Shown: piece by piece, positions 30,535 to 40,301 of the stretch
Layout: each line of letters opens with the position of its first letter
How positions within the stretch are numbered: the stretch's first letter is position 1
Assembly (NCBI GenBank): GCA_009783295.1
Contig: WRHK01000012.1
Coordinates: forward strand, 1-64,000
Direction of reading: 5' to 3'
DNA: 64,000 bases
From: Promicromonosporaceae bacterium
GTDB lineage: Bacteria; Actinomycetota; Actinomycetes; Actinomycetales; Cellulomonadaceae
Program-made: the position numbers and the translations under genes
Notes under the pieces: generated by a model
What the model was told of the DNA's origin: nothing
The model's input: only the letters and a program-made list of their open reading frames with translations
Databases searched by the model: none

Positions 30535-31868
30535 AGGAACTGCAGGAACCGGCGCAGCTCGTACGGCGTGACCTGGGCCCGGTAGGCGTCCCACTCGGCG
30601 CGCTTGTTGGCGAGGACGTAGCGGAACACGTGCTCGCCGAGGGTCTCGGCCACGAGCTCCGAGCGCTCCATGATGGCGATGGCGGCGTCGAGGTCCTGCG
30701 GCAGCGGCGTGATGCCGAGCGCGCGGCGCTCGGCGTCGGTGAGCTCCCAGACGTCGTCCTCGGTGGCGTCGGGCAGCTCGTAGCCCTCCTCGATGCCCTT
30801 GAGCCCGGCGGCGAGCATGACGGCGAACGCCAGGTACGGGTTGGCCGCCGAGTCGATGCCGCGGTACTCGATGCGCGACGAGTTGCCCTTGCCCGGCTTG
30901 TACATGGGCACGCGCACCAGCGCCGAGCGGTTGTTGTGCCCCCAGCACACGTACGACGGCGCCTCGGCGCCGCCCCACAGCCGCTTGTAGGAGTTGACGT
31001 ACTGGTTGGTCACGGCGGTGACCTCGGCGGCGTGCACCAGCAGGCCGGCGATGAACTGGCGGGCCGTCTTGGACAGCTCGAACTGGGCGCCCGGCTCGTG
31101 GAACGCGTTGCGGTCGCCCTCGAACAGGGACAGGTGGGTGTGCATGCCGGAGCCGGGCTGGTCGGCGATCGGCTTGGGCATGAACGTGGCGAACACGCCC
31201 TGCTCGAGCGCGACCTCCTTGACCACGGTGCGGAACGTCATGAGGTTGTCCGCGGTGGTCAGGGCGTCGGCGTAGCGCAGGTCGATCTCGTTCTGGCCGG
31301 GGCCGGCCTCGTGGTGGGAGTACTCCACCGAGATGCCCATGGACTCGAGCATCGAGATCGCTGCGCGGCGGAAGTCATGTGTTGACCCCCGGGCCAGGTG
31401 GTCGAAGTAGCCGCCGCGGTCCACCGGCACCAGCGGGGCGTCCGGGTTGGCCATCTGCTCGAACAGGTAGAACTCGACCTCGGGGTGCGTGTAGAAGGTG
31501 AACCCCTTGTCGCTGGCCTTGGCCAGGGCGCGCTTGAGCACGTTGCGCGGGTCCGCCAGCGACGGCTCGCCGTCGGGCGTGAGGATGTCGCAGAACATGC
31601 GGGCGGTGCCGTGCCGCTCGCCGCGCCAGGGCAGCACCTGGAAGGTGGTCGGGTCGGGGCGGGCGATCATGTCCGCCTCGTAGACGCGCGTCAGGCCCTC
31701 GATGGCCGACCCGTCGAACCCGATCCCCTCGGTGAACGCCTGCTCCAGCTCGGCCGGGGCCACCGCGACGGACTTGAGCACTCCGAGAACGTCGGTGAAC
31801 CAGAGCCGGATGAAGCGGATGTCGCGCTCCTCGACCGTGCGGAGCACGAACTCCTGCTGCCTGTCCAT
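30531..31868 (-). CDS. glnA2: Type I glutamine synthetase, GlnA2 lineage
   Basis: MDRQQEFVLRTVEERDIRFIRLWFTDVLGVLKSVAVAPAELEQAF; GSGMHTHLSLF; NRSALVRVPMYKPGKGNSSRIEYR; operon with glnE. Confidence 0.95.
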   Translation of the reverse strand: MDRQQEFVLRTVEERDIRFIRLWFTDVLGVLKSVAVAPAELEQAFTEGIGFDGSAIEGLTRVYEADMIARPDPTTFQVLPWRGERHGTARMFCDILTPDGEPSLADPRNVLKRALAKASDKGFTFYTHPEVEFYLFEQMANPDAPLVPVDRGGYFDHLARGSTHDFRRAAISMLESMGISVEYSHHEAGPGQNEIDLRYADALTTADNLMTFRTVVKEVALEQGVFATFMPKPIADQPGSGMHTHLSLFEGDRNAFHEPGAQFELSKTARQFIAGLLVHAAEVTAVTNQYVNSYKRLWGGAEAPSYVCWGHNNRSALVRVPMYKPGKGNSSRIEYRGIDSAANPYLAFAVMLAAGLKGIEEGYELPDATEDDVWELTDAERRALGITPLPQDLDAAIAIMERSELVAETLGEHVFRYVLANKRAEWDAYRAQVTPYELRRFLQFL

Positions 31869-31890
31869 GCGCTCATCCTGCCCGAGAAAT

Positions 31891-31906
31891 GTTGCGTGCG
31901 AGTGAC
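31891..31906 (-). promoter_or_regulatory. Weak candidate GlnR-like site upstream of glnA2
   Basis: Minus strand GTCAC-tcgcac-GCAAC (one mismatch to GTnAC-n6-GAAAC), 22 bp upstream of the ATG. Confidence 0.25.
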
Positions 31907-31943
31907 GCGGACCAGGGGTGTCGCACGGGGGCTGCCTGCGCGC

Positions 31944-32135
31944 TCACGGTGCGTCGTGGCCTGCGGCCCAGTCCTCGTCGTCGTGGTCCCACGCCTCGCT
32001 GCGGCGGCGGGCCTTGTCGAGCGCGCGCTGGGCGTCCTCGCGGGTCGGGTACGGGCCCATGAGGTGGCTCCAGGAGGAGTGCCGACCCTCCTCGACCTCG
32101 TGCGTCTGCGTGTTGAACCAGTACTCCGGTGTCAT
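31944..32135 (-). CDS. Small SPOR-like protein
   Basis: MTPEYWFNTQTHEVEEGRHSSWSHLMGPYPTREDAQRALDKARRRSEAWDHDDEDW. Confidence 0.75.
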   Translation of the reverse strand: MTPEYWFNTQTHEVEEGRHSSWSHLMGPYPTREDAQRALDKARRRSEAWDHDDEDWAAGHDAP

Positions 32136-32185
32136 CGTCCGCCCCTCTTCTCGCCCTCGAGTCGATCGTGCACCACTATGACCCC

Positions 32186-32962
32186 ATGGCACAGCACCTC
32201 GCCTTCGGCATCGACATCGGCGGCTCCGGCATCAAGGGCGCGCCCGTGGACCTGGAGAGCGGCAAGTTCGCCGCCGACCGCCTGCGGATCCCCACGCCGG
32301 AGGCGAGCACCCCGGACGCCGTCGCGGCCGTGCTGGCGGAGCTGGTCGACTCGTTCGACCTGCCCAAGAAGGCGCCGATCGGTGTGGCCTTCCCGGCCCC
32401 GATGGACCACGGGGTCGTCCGCTTCATCGCCAACCTCGACAAGTCGTGGAAGGGCGTGGACCTGCCGGCCCTGCTGCACCAGGCGACGGGCCGCGAGGTC
32501 ACGGCCGTCAACGACGCCGACGCCGCGGGCATCGGCGAGCAGCGCTACGGCGCCGCCAAGGGCAAGGACGGCACGGTCCTGGTGGTCACGCTCGGCACCG
32601 GGATCGGGTCGGCCCTCATCGTCGACGGCGTGCTCGTGCCCAACACGGAGCTCGGGCACCTGGAGATCGACGGGCACGACGCCGAGAGCCGGGCGGCAGA
32701 CTCCGCGCGCGAGCGCGAGAACCTCGACTTCCCAGCCTGGGCGGAGCGCCTGCAGCGCTACTTCGAGACGGTCGAGATGCTGCTGTCGCCCGACCTCATC
32801 GTCGTGGGCGGTGGTGTCAGCAAGAAGCACTCGGAGTTCCTACCCCTGCTGAACCTGCGTGCAAAGATCATCCCCGCCGAGCTGCGCAACGCGGCCGGGA
32901 TCGTCGGAGCCGCCGCGATGGCGGCGTCCGACGTCGAGAAGGCCAAGCGCAAGAAGGACTGA
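32186..32962 (+). CDS. ppgK: Polyphosphate glucokinase (ROK family)
   Basis: [68 protein letters not shown]. Confidence 0.93.
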   Translation: MAQHLAFGIDIGGSGIKGAPVDLESGKFAADRLRIPTPEASTPDAVAAVLAELVDSFDLPKKAPIGVAFPAPMDHGVVRFIANLDKSWKGVDLPALLHQATGREVTAVNDADAAGIGEQRYGAAKGKDGTVLVVTLGTGIGSALIVDGVLVPNTELGHLEIDGHDAESRAADSARERENLDFPAWAERLQRYFETVEMLLSPDLIVVGGGVSKKHSEFLPLLNLRAKIIPAELRNAAGIVGAAAMAASDVEKAKRKKD

Positions 32963-33304
32963 TCAGGCCGCGGGGGTGGTGCGCTCCTCGCAGATGACGC
33001 CCTCGACACCCACCAGGTGAAGCACCTCGGCGACGACGGGCGGCGGGTTGCGCAGCGAGACCTTGAGGCCCTCGTCGGAGCCCAGGCGGCACAGCTGAAC
33101 CAGGAAGGCGACGCCGGCGGAGTCGATGAAGTCCACCTGGGTCGCGTCGACGATCACGGGATGGTCCTGCTCGAGCGCCCCTGCGAGCGCCGCCCCGGCC
33201 TCGGCCCGCAGCGCGGCGTCGATCTCGCCCCACATGCGCACCACGCTGGCTTCGTCACCGCGCACCAGGTCGATCCCACCGCTGCGCGTGCTCGTGACAG
33301 TCAT
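32963..33304 (-). CDS. STAS-domain protein (anti-sigma factor antagonist-like)
   Basis: HPVIVDATQVDFIDSAGVAFLVQLCRLG. Confidence 0.88.
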   Translation of the reverse strand: MTVTSTRSGGIDLVRGDEASVVRMWGEIDAALRAEAGAALAGALEQDHPVIVDATQVDFIDSAGVAFLVQLCRLGSDEGLKVSLRNPPPVVAEVLHLVGVEGVICEERTTPAA

Positions 33305-33439
33305 CTCTGCCCTCTCTCTTCCGCCCGCTGCCGCCCTCTTTGCCTGGAGCGTCGGGCACGCGGCGACGTTGCCGCGCGTTGGCGACAGTACACCCGTCCT
33401 GTGGGCCGACGGAACCTTCCTTTGCGGACTCTTGGCATT

Positions 33440-33460
33440 CGGAGGCGGCTTCCGCCTCCG
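33440..33460 (-). terminator. Hairpin downstream of antiporter gene
   Basis: CGGAGGCGG-ctt-CCGCCTCCG perfect stem 17 bp beyond the stop at 33477. Confidence 0.6.
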
Positions 33461-33476
33461 GCCGGCCCGTGGGCCG

Positions 33477-34454
33477 TCAGGCGCGCAGCGCGACGAGGGA
33501 CGTCATGTACGCCGCGTAGGCCCCCACGAACGCCAGGCCCTCCACGCGGGCGATGCGCCGCCCGGACAGGAACACGGGGATGCACAGCAGGGCCGCGCCG
33601 ATCATGAGCGGCAGGTCCAGGCTGATGAGCTGCTGGTCCACGCCCACCTGGGACGGCCCGAACAGCAGCGACGTGCCGAGGATGAACGTCAGGTTGTAGG
33701 TGCTCGACCCGATGAGGTTGCCGACGGCGATGGAGCGGGCGCCGCGGATCGTCGCGGTGATCGTGGTGGCCAGCTCCGGCAGGGACGTGCCGATCGCCAC
33801 GACGGTCAGGCCGATGAGGGTGTCGGAGACCCCGAAGTGGCCGGCGATGTCGACGGCGGCGGACACCAGCCAGTCCGCCCCGAGCACGACGACGGCGATG
33901 CCCACCACGGTGAGGCCGAGGTAGAGGGCGACCTGCCTGGGCCGCCGCGGCGGGCGGGGCGGCTCGTCGGCCGACTCGTCGACGTGCTTGGCCAGGCCCT
34001 CCGCGCTCGCCTCCCTCCGGGCGGTCCACAGCAGGATCCCGGTGTAGACGATCGCGACGCCGAGCAGCAGCGCGCCGTCCCACGTGGACAGGCTCCCGTC
34101 GAGCGAGAGCACCAGCAGCAGGATCGACGAGACCACCATGGCCGGCAGGTCGAGCCGGAAGGTCTGCTTCTGCAGGGCGATGGGCCGGATGGCGGCCGAG
34201 AGCCCCAGGATCAGCAGCAGGTTCACCATGTTGGTGCCGGCGATGTTGCCGAGCACCAGGGAGCCCGCGTCGCGCCGCATCGCGTCGATGCCGACGGCGA
34301 GCTCGGGCGCGGAGGTGCCGATCGAGACGATCGTCAGGCCGATGATGAGCGGGGAGATCCCGAGCATCCGGGCCAGGCGCGTGCCGAAGTTCACGATGAT
34401 CTCGGCGCCCGCGATGAGCGCGGCAAGACCCGCGACCAGCATCACGATCGTCAC
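33477..34454 (-). CDS. Calcium/sodium antiporter (CaCA family, YrbG-like)
   Basis: Two inverted alpha repeats: LIIGLTIVSIGTSAPELAVGI and TLIGLTVVAIGTSLPELATTITA. Confidence 0.92.
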   Translation of the reverse strand: MTIVMLVAGLAALIAGAEIIVNFGTRLARMLGISPLIIGLTIVSIGTSAPELAVGIDAMRRDAGSLVLGNIAGTNMVNLLLILGLSAAIRPIALQKQTFRLDLPAMVVSSILLLVLSLDGSLSTWDGALLLGVAIVYTGILLWTARREASAEGLAKHVDESADEPPRPPRRPRQVALYLGLTVVGIAVVVLGADWLVSAAVDIAGHFGVSDTLIGLTVVAIGTSLPELATTITATIRGARSIAVGNLIGSSTYNLTFILGTSLLFGPSQVGVDQQLISLDLPLMIGAALLCIPVFLSGRRIARVEGLAFVGAYAAYMTSLVALRA

Positions 34455-34551
34455 GACGCACCACCTCCGCGTGCCATCGTGCCGTGCGCCGCGGGGGTGT
34501 CCGGGCCGATCAGCGCGAGGTGTCGCCCCGCACGGCCGGCCTGCGAGCCGA

Positions 34552-34959
34552 TCAGGCCGGATCGGCCTCCGCCCCGGCGAGCATGAGCCCGGACACGGCG
34601 CCGAGCGCCTCGGTCCACGCGGCCGTCATCTCGGGCGTCCAGGCGTCGCCGCCCAGCTCCTGCATGGCCGCGATCATCGACTCGCCGACGGCGTCGTACA
34701 TGCCCGGCGTGACGCCGTAGCCGACGTGCTTGCGGCCCATGGCACCGAGGGTGCCGGTGAGCCAGGCGGCGTCCTCCAGGTGGTCGAGCACGGCGACGAT
34801 CGCCTCGCGCAGCATCTGCTCCTGCGGCGCGATGTCGGCGGAGAACAGGGGGCGCACCTCGGGGTGCCGCTCGAAGAGGATCTCGTAGAAGCGCGGCGTC
34901 AGCGCCTGCTCCTGGCCGTCGACCAGCAGCAGGGACTCGGTCAGCAGGTTCTTGTCCAT
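34552..34959 (-). CDS. Globin domain protein (flavohemoglobin-type single domain)
   Basis: FYEILFERHPEVRPLFSADIAPQEQMLREAIVAVLDHLED...GRKHVGYGVTPGMYDAVGESMIAAM. Confidence 0.88.
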   Translation of the reverse strand: MDKNLLTESLLLVDGQEQALTPRFYEILFERHPEVRPLFSADIAPQEQMLREAIVAVLDHLEDAAWLTGTLGAMGRKHVGYGVTPGMYDAVGESMIAAMQELGGDAWTPEMTAAWTEALGAVSGLMLAGAEADPA

Positions 34960-35004
34960 GCCGCGGACGCTAGCGTCCCGAGGGGGTGCCCGCCCAGGGG
35001 TGTC

Positions 35005-35625
35005 TCAGGGCAGCTCGCCTGGCGCGCGCACGCCCACGAGGTTCGCCAGCACCTGTCCGGCAGCGTGAACGGGGAGGGCCCACGTCTGTAGCCCGACGAC
35101 GCCGTCCACGCCGGCGCCCGCGGCCCGCTGCGCCGCCTCGACGGCCACCTTGGTGCGAGGCCCGAACACGCCGTCGACGGTCAGCACCGGGGCGCTCCCC
35201 GGGACGAACGACCCGCGGCCCTCGTTCAGCGCCTTCTGGAGCGCTGACACCTTCGTGCCGGTCGAGCCCTCCTGGAGGGTCGGCGGCCGCGTGTCGCTGC
35301 CACCGAGCTTGGCCCAGGTGCGCGGGCCGACGACGCCGTCGGCGGCCAGGCCCTGGCTGCGCTGGAACTCCTTGACGGCCGCCTGTGTGCGCGCGCCGAA
35401 CACCCCGTCGATGTCCGCGTACTGGAGCGTCTGGCGGGTCAGGCAGTACTGGAGCCACCGGACCGTCGGCCCTGAGTCGCCCCGCTGGACCGTCGGCGGC
35501 TCTGAGCGCACGGCCGCCGTCACGGCGGAGCCCAGCGGCTGGGCGATCGCGGTTCCCGTCGCCCCTCCGAGGAGCGCCAAGACCGACACGACGACAGCCA
35601 GCACACGACGCATGACAACGCCCAT
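35005..35625 (-). CDS. Secreted protein with two peptidoglycan-binding repeats
   Basis: Signal peptide; RGDSGPTVRWLQYCL...YADIDGVFGARTQAAVKEFQRSQGLAADGVVGPRTWAKL and EGSTGTKVSALQKAL...LTVDGVFGPRTKVAVEAAQ. Confidence 0.9.
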   Translation of the reverse strand: MGVVMRRVLAVVVSVLALLGGATGTAIAQPLGSAVTAAVRSEPPTVQRGDSGPTVRWLQYCLTRQTLQYADIDGVFGARTQAAVKEFQRSQGLAADGVVGPRTWAKLGGSDTRPPTLQEGSTGTKVSALQKALNEGRGSFVPGSAPVLTVDGVFGPRTKVAVEAAQRAAGAGVDGVVGLQTWALPVHAAGQVLANLVGVRAPGELP

Positions 35626-35704
35626 CGAACCCACCCCGTTCAGGCCTCCGCTCCTGACATGATCACCCCGCAGGGGCGCGTCATCACCGGTCGGAACGGC
35701 TTTT

Positions 35705-37603
35705 TCACCCGTGCTGCGGTGCCACGGCGATGCTCCCGAGCAGCTCGGCGATCGGCACGGCCGCCGCCGCGCTCCAGCACACCAGCGGGCACGCCGCGGG
35801 GTACGGCACGGCGCGCGCCGTCGAGCCCTTCGCATGCCCTCCGAACAGCTCGGGCAGCCGGTACCCGAAGTCCTCGGCGGCGTCGAGCAGCCCGCGCGCG
35901 ATGGTGCGCGCGCCGTCGAGGTGCCCGCACTGGGCGAGCGCCCGCGCGATCAGGACCGAGTCGTGCGGCCACACCGTGCCGCAGTGGTAACGCAGGGGCC
36001 AGTACCCGCCCGCCCGCGTCGACATGGTGCGGACCCCGTAGCCGCTGAACAGGTCGTCGGCCAACAGGCGCTCGGCGACCAGGCGCGTCTGGGCGTCGTC
36101 GAGCATCCCCGTCCCGACGACGTGACCCATGTTGGACGCGACGGCGTCGACCGGACGCTTCTGGCCGTCGAGCGCCATCGCCAGGTACGGCCCGCGCTCG
36201 TCGCGGACCCAGAAGTGCCGATGGAAGGCCTCGCGGAGGCTCGCGGCGCGTGCCCGCCACTCCGCGGCCCCGGGCCTGCCGAAGGCGTCGAGCAGCGCCG
36301 CCCCCGTCAGCAGCGCGCGGTACGTGCACCCCTGCACCTCGACGAGGGCGACCGGGCCGGTGGCGAGCGACCCGTCGGCGAACCGGACGGCGTCCCCGGA
36401 GTCCTTCCACCCCTGGTTGGCGAGTCCCTTGCCGGACTCGTCGACGTACTCGACGAAGCCGTCGCCGTCGGAGTCGCCGAAGTCGCGGACCCACGCGAGC
36501 GCCCGCTCGAGGTGCGGCAGCAGCGCCTCGACCTCCGCGGCGGGCATCCCGGCGCGCCACGCGTCGTGCAGCACGCAGACCCACAGGGGCGTCGCGTCGA
36601 TGGTGCCGTAGTAGACGGGCGGCAGGAGGGCGCGCTGCTCCGCGCCGGCGACGTCCCGCCGCAGCTCGTGGAGGATCTTGCCGGGCTGCTCCCCCGTCTC
36701 GCCGTCGATCCTGGTGCCCTGCAGGCGGGCGAGCGCGCGGAGCGTGCCCGCGGCGACCCGCCAGGTGAGCGGCAGGAGCAGCTGGGCGGTCCAGAGCGAG
36801 TCGCGCCCGTACAGGGTCTGGAACCACGGGATGCCGGCGGCGATGAAGACGTCGCCGTCGCCGCCGCCGGCCACCGTGGCACGCAGTGCCTCGAGGTCCC
36901 GGAGCGCCTGCTCGACGAGCCGGTGCACGCGGCGGTCGTCCGCGACGACGGTGACGGTGCCCCACTCGGGACGGGGGTCGCGGGGCGGTCCCAGCACGGA
37001 GCGTGCGTCCGACGCCGCCACTGCCCACCAGCCCGTGAACGGCTCCCCCGGCCCGACGGTTACGTCCCACCGGAGCACGACGCGGTCGTTGTCGATCGTC
37101 ACCACGCACGCCGGGTCGGCCGTGACGGCGACGTCGACGGCCTCGTCATGCCACCCGGGCCCGCGCGCCGGCGGGACCAGGCCGCCCGACCGGCCCTGCT
37201 TCACGGGGTCCATGCCGGCCAGGTCGGTCGCGACGGACACCTCGACGACGGCTCGCACCGGCGCGCGCGTCGCCGCGAGCACCTCCAGGTCCTCGCGGAC
37301 GGTTCCCGCGGCGCAGGTGCGCGTGCGACGCACCGTGACGGTCGGGTCGGGGTCGGGTTCGTCGACCGCGCGGGCCGCGTACAGGAACTCGGCGCGGTCG
37401 GCGCTGAGCAGCCCCGCCTCGAGCACCTCCGGCTCCTCGCCGCCCACCGCCAGCACCGCGTGGCTGACCACGCGCACGTCCGAGTGGTAGAACCCGTCGA
37501 GCCCGGCGCCGTGCCGGACCTGGCCGTCGTCTGGCGACCACGCCTGGGTGGCGCCGCGCACGATCGCGACGCTGCGGTGCAGGAACGGCTGGCGGGTGGT
37601 CAT
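35705..37603 (-). CDS. Glycogen debranching N-terminal domain / amylo-alpha-1,6-glucosidase family protein
   Basis: LHRSVAIVRGATQAWSPDDGQVRHGAGLDGFYHSDVRVVS; AAGIPWFQTLYGRDSLWTAQLLLP; FWVRDERGPYLAMALDGQKRPVDAVASNMGHVVGTGML. Confidence 0.9.
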   Translation of the reverse strand: MTTRQPFLHRSVAIVRGATQAWSPDDGQVRHGAGLDGFYHSDVRVVSHAVLAVGGEEPEVLEAGLLSADRAEFLYAARAVDEPDPDPTVTVRRTRTCAAGTVREDLEVLAATRAPVRAVVEVSVATDLAGMDPVKQGRSGGLVPPARGPGWHDEAVDVAVTADPACVVTIDNDRVVLRWDVTVGPGEPFTGWWAVAASDARSVLGPPRDPRPEWGTVTVVADDRRVHRLVEQALRDLEALRATVAGGGDGDVFIAAGIPWFQTLYGRDSLWTAQLLLPLTWRVAAGTLRALARLQGTRIDGETGEQPGKILHELRRDVAGAEQRALLPPVYYGTIDATPLWVCVLHDAWRAGMPAAEVEALLPHLERALAWVRDFGDSDGDGFVEYVDESGKGLANQGWKDSGDAVRFADGSLATGPVALVEVQGCTYRALLTGAALLDAFGRPGAAEWRARAASLREAFHRHFWVRDERGPYLAMALDGQKRPVDAVASNMGHVVGTGMLDDAQTRLVAERLLADDLFSGYGVRTMSTRAGGYWPLRYHCGTVWPHDSVLIARALAQCGHLDGARTIARGLLDAAEDFGYRLPELFGGHAKGSTARAVPYPAACPLVCWSAAAAVPIAELLGSIAVAPQHG

Positions 37604-37676
37604 GGCCCGAAGGGCGGCCAGCATCTGTGGCTCACACCGCGACGGTACGTGAAACGACGGCGCTCCTCGCGTCGAC

Positions 37677-37889
37677 CTAGACCAAAGGCGGCAGGTCCTC
37701 GAGGGTCGCCCAGGACATGACCTCTTCGCCGGTCTCCGCGTCCAGCAGGCGGCCCGGGACCGGCAGCCCCTTGCTGGTCACGGGCAGACGGCGGGAGGTG
37801 ACGACCAGCTTGGCGTCGGCGATGCACGACGTGAGCGGCTCGCCCGTGGACCCGCCTCTCGGGACCTCAGGCCCTGGCCTCCAGGGCAC
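37677..37889 (-). CDS. Small protein paralogous to the ORF at 41299-41547 (GTG start, possibly truncated)
   Basis: IADAKLVVTSRRLPVTSKGLPVPGRLLDAETGEEVMSWATLEDLPPL aligns with IQTAKMLLRVRQTNPRGWTLPMPGRLINADTGEEVMSWQTEADLPDF. Confidence 0.55.
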   Translation of the reverse strand: MPWRPGPEVPRGGSTGEPLTSCIADAKLVVTSRRLPVTSKGLPVPGRLLDAETGEEVMSWATLEDLPPLV

Positions 37890-37910
37890 CTCGGATGGTG
37901 CGCTGTGGCC

Positions 37911-38414
37911 ATGACCCGGTTGAGCGACGTCCTCACCCTGCGCGGTCCCCGCTACGCCTTCCGCCGCTGGCTGTACCGCGGCGGCAGCCCGAACCGGCTG
38001 GCGCGCGCCCTGCTGCGCGTCGACGTCGGCGCCGGTCGGCGAGGCGTGGGCCTCGCGCGGCAGGTGGTGCTGGAGGTCCGCGGGCGGACGTCGGGCAAGA
38101 CCATCTCGGTGCCCCTCGTGGTCGCCGCGATCGGCACCGAGCGCTACGTCGTCTCGATGCTCGGCACCGACGCCGGCTGGGTGCGCAACGTGCGCGCCGC
38201 GGGCGGCCACGCGGTGATGGTGCACGGGGAGCGGACGCCGGTGCTCCTCGAGGACGTGCCCGTCGCGGACCGCGCCCCGATCCTCAGGCGGTACCTCGAC
38301 CTGGCACCAGGGGCTCGCGCCCACGTCATCGTCGACAGGCGGGCGCCGCTGGCCGACTTTGCCGAGGTGGCGGGCCGCTACCCGGTGTTCCGGGTCGTGG
38401 ATGTGCCCGCCTAG
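37911..38414 (+). CDS. Nitroreductase family deazaflavin (F420)-dependent oxidoreductase-like
   Basis: LEVRGRTSGKTISVPLVVAAIGTERYVVSMLGTDAGWVRNVRAAGGHAVM. Confidence 0.88.
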   Translation: MTRLSDVLTLRGPRYAFRRWLYRGGSPNRLARALLRVDVGAGRRGVGLARQVVLEVRGRTSGKTISVPLVVAAIGTERYVVSMLGTDAGWVRNVRAAGGHAVMVHGERTPVLLEDVPVADRAPILRRYLDLAPGARAHVIVDRRAPLADFAEVAGRYPVFRVVDVPA

Positions 38415-38704
38415 CGGTGAAGTCGCTCGCTCGCGTGCTCCCGCGCGCCGTCGGGCTGCGTGCGCCGGAGCCGCGCCAGGCGCGCCCGGGCCCAGAACAG
38501 CCCCGCGAGCTTGCCGACGACGGCGCCCGCGAGGCCGACGCCCGCGCCGACGGCGATCAGGGTGACCAGGCTCGCGTCGGACGAGACCTGCACGTTGTGG
38601 ACCACGTACCCCGTGACCGCGAGGAGCATGACGACCATCCCCGCGGTGCAGCCGCACGCGTGCTCGAGCCGCCGGATCTGCTGGTCGCGAGCCGTCGACG
38701 TCAT
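38411..38704 (-). CDS. Small two-TM membrane protein, coupled to metzincin-like gene
   Basis: CGCTAGMVVMLLAVTGYVVHNVQ...LVTLIAVGAGVGLAGAVVGKLAGLFWARARLARLRR; ATGA overlap with upstream gene. Confidence 0.7.
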   Translation of the reverse strand: MTSTARDQQIRRLEHACGCTAGMVVMLLAVTGYVVHNVQVSSDASLVTLIAVGAGVGLAGAVVGKLAGLFWARARLARLRRTQPDGAREHASERLHR

Positions 38705-40095
38705 CAGAAGGCCCTCGTCTCGAGTCGCGACGCATCGACGTTCGCCACGATGTAGTCCCAGGCCTTCTTGCCCTCGTCGAGGATGAAGCCCGCCTCCAGG
38801 CCGTGGGTGAGGTACTGCCACCAGGAGGAGCCGCTCGCGATGCTCTTGTGGGCGTCGTCCGCGTTCGTGTACATGATGCGCAGCAGCCCGTCGACGTGCC
38901 CCAGGCCGAACGTGTGCCCGATCTCGTGGATCGCCGTGTACTTGAAGGCGATGTCGGGCTTCCGGTAGCGGAAGTCGGTGCCGGTGATGCCCTGGCCGGG
39001 GAAGTCCGTGCTCCCCGAGTCGTCCGGCTCGAGGATCGTCGCGTCGGCGAGGTGGGCCGAGATGCCCATCCCGGTGCCGTCGAGGAACCCGAACCCGGCG
39101 ATGCTCAGCGGCTTGGCGACCTCGCCCCGCGCTCCCGCCGGGTCGGCCGACGACTGGATGCGGCCGAACGGCGACTCCGGCAGCACCGGCGGGAAGGCGT
39201 TGCGGTCGACCACGACCTGGTTCTGCTGCTCGAGCATCGTGTCCTCGACCGTCCATCGGAAGATGAGGCCGAGCTCGCTGCTGTGCGCGTCGGCGCAGTC
39301 CAGGCGGGACCGCAGGTCCGAGGTGCTCATCGCGAACAGCGAGAACTGCTTGACGCCCTCGCCCTGCCCACCTGCGGCGATGTAGGCGTCGATGTCCGAC
39401 TCGCTGATGTCGCCGCCGCCGTCGGCGACCAGCTCCGGCCACCCACGGTCCCACCACAGGGGTCGGGTGAAGCCGGCGAGCATCTTCAGGTCGAGCCCGT
39501 TCGCGACCCAGCCGACGAGCGCCGGCGTCGCCGCGCCCCGCGGCGCGAAGTCGGAGCGGATGAACGACCGCCGAGCGAGCGCCTCCAGGCGGAACCCGAA
39601 GCCCCCGCCGCCGGAGAGCCCGAGGGCCGTGAGCATCTGCTGCAGCCCGTCGGGGTCCGACTCGCCATAGGTGCTCGTCAGGAGCCTGCGCACGTAGCGA
39701 CGCAGGGCCCACGCCTCGCCGGCGTCGACGAAGGCGCCCACGAACGTGAGGCCCAGCGCGATCGGGATGAGCTCGCCCACGAACGCGATGACCCCGCCGA
39801 CGATCTCGCCGAATCCGGCGACGATGCGCGACCAGTCCAGGGTGAAGATGCCGACGACGATGTCGATCAGGCCCCTGACGATGTTCGCGGCGAGGTCGAT
39901 GACGTCCCCGACGATCTCGCACACCGTCGTGACCACCCAGGTGACCACGACCACGACGACCCAGGCCAGGAAGCAGAGCCACTTGTTGCAGCAGAGGCAC
40001 CACCAGTCGCAGTCCTGCTCGACGCACTGCTCGACCTGCTGCGTGACGTTTTCAGACACCCACTGGCCGACGTCGTGACACTCCTTGTGAGCCAT
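38704..40095 (-). CDS. Membrane-anchored metzincin-like zinc metalloprotease with Cys/Trp-rich N-terminus
   Basis: HEIGHTFGLGH (HExxHxxGxxH) followed by IMYTN Met-turn-like motif; N-terminal CDWWCLCCNKWLCFLAWVVVVVVTWVVTTVC. Confidence 0.8.
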   Translation of the reverse strand: MAHKECHDVGQWVSENVTQQVEQCVEQDCDWWCLCCNKWLCFLAWVVVVVVTWVVTTVCEIVGDVIDLAANIVRGLIDIVVGIFTLDWSRIVAGFGEIVGGVIAFVGELIPIALGLTFVGAFVDAGEAWALRRYVRRLLTSTYGESDPDGLQQMLTALGLSGGGGFGFRLEALARRSFIRSDFAPRGAATPALVGWVANGLDLKMLAGFTRPLWWDRGWPELVADGGGDISESDIDAYIAAGGQGEGVKQFSLFAMSTSDLRSRLDCADAHSSELGLIFRWTVEDTMLEQQNQVVVDRNAFPPVLPESPFGRIQSSADPAGARGEVAKPLSIAGFGFLDGTGMGISAHLADATILEPDDSGSTDFPGQGITGTDFRYRKPDIAFKYTAIHEIGHTFGLGHVDGLLRIMYTNADDAHKSIASGSSWWQYLTHGLEAGFILDEGKKAWDYIVANVDASRLETRAF

Positions 40096-40301
40096 CGCTC
40101 TCACCTCCAGACTTGGAGTGAGGCGACGGCGAAACTTTCGTGACACGGCTGGGCACCTCGTCCGAGTTGCGGCCGAGTCACCGCCCCATAGCCTGGCGAC
40201 TGCCAGCAGTTCCGCAGCGACGAAGGAGCAGCATGCCGTCGGGTCACGGCAGCTCCCCACGGAGTCCCGGGGAGTCGCCACCGTCGCCTCCCAGGCCGGC
40301 C

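Noticed and set aside
26672-30585. Very long ORFs (1258 aa at 26672-30448 minus, 1246 aa at 26845-30585 plus) in the glnE region
   Set aside because: Out-of-frame or antisense shadows of glnE/MOSC coding sequence caused by high GC; Arg/Gly/Ala-rich low-complexity translations without domain motifs.
27466-31868. glnE-glnA2 operon as an unusual system
   Set aside because: This arrangement is the standard actinobacterial nitrogen-regulation locus.
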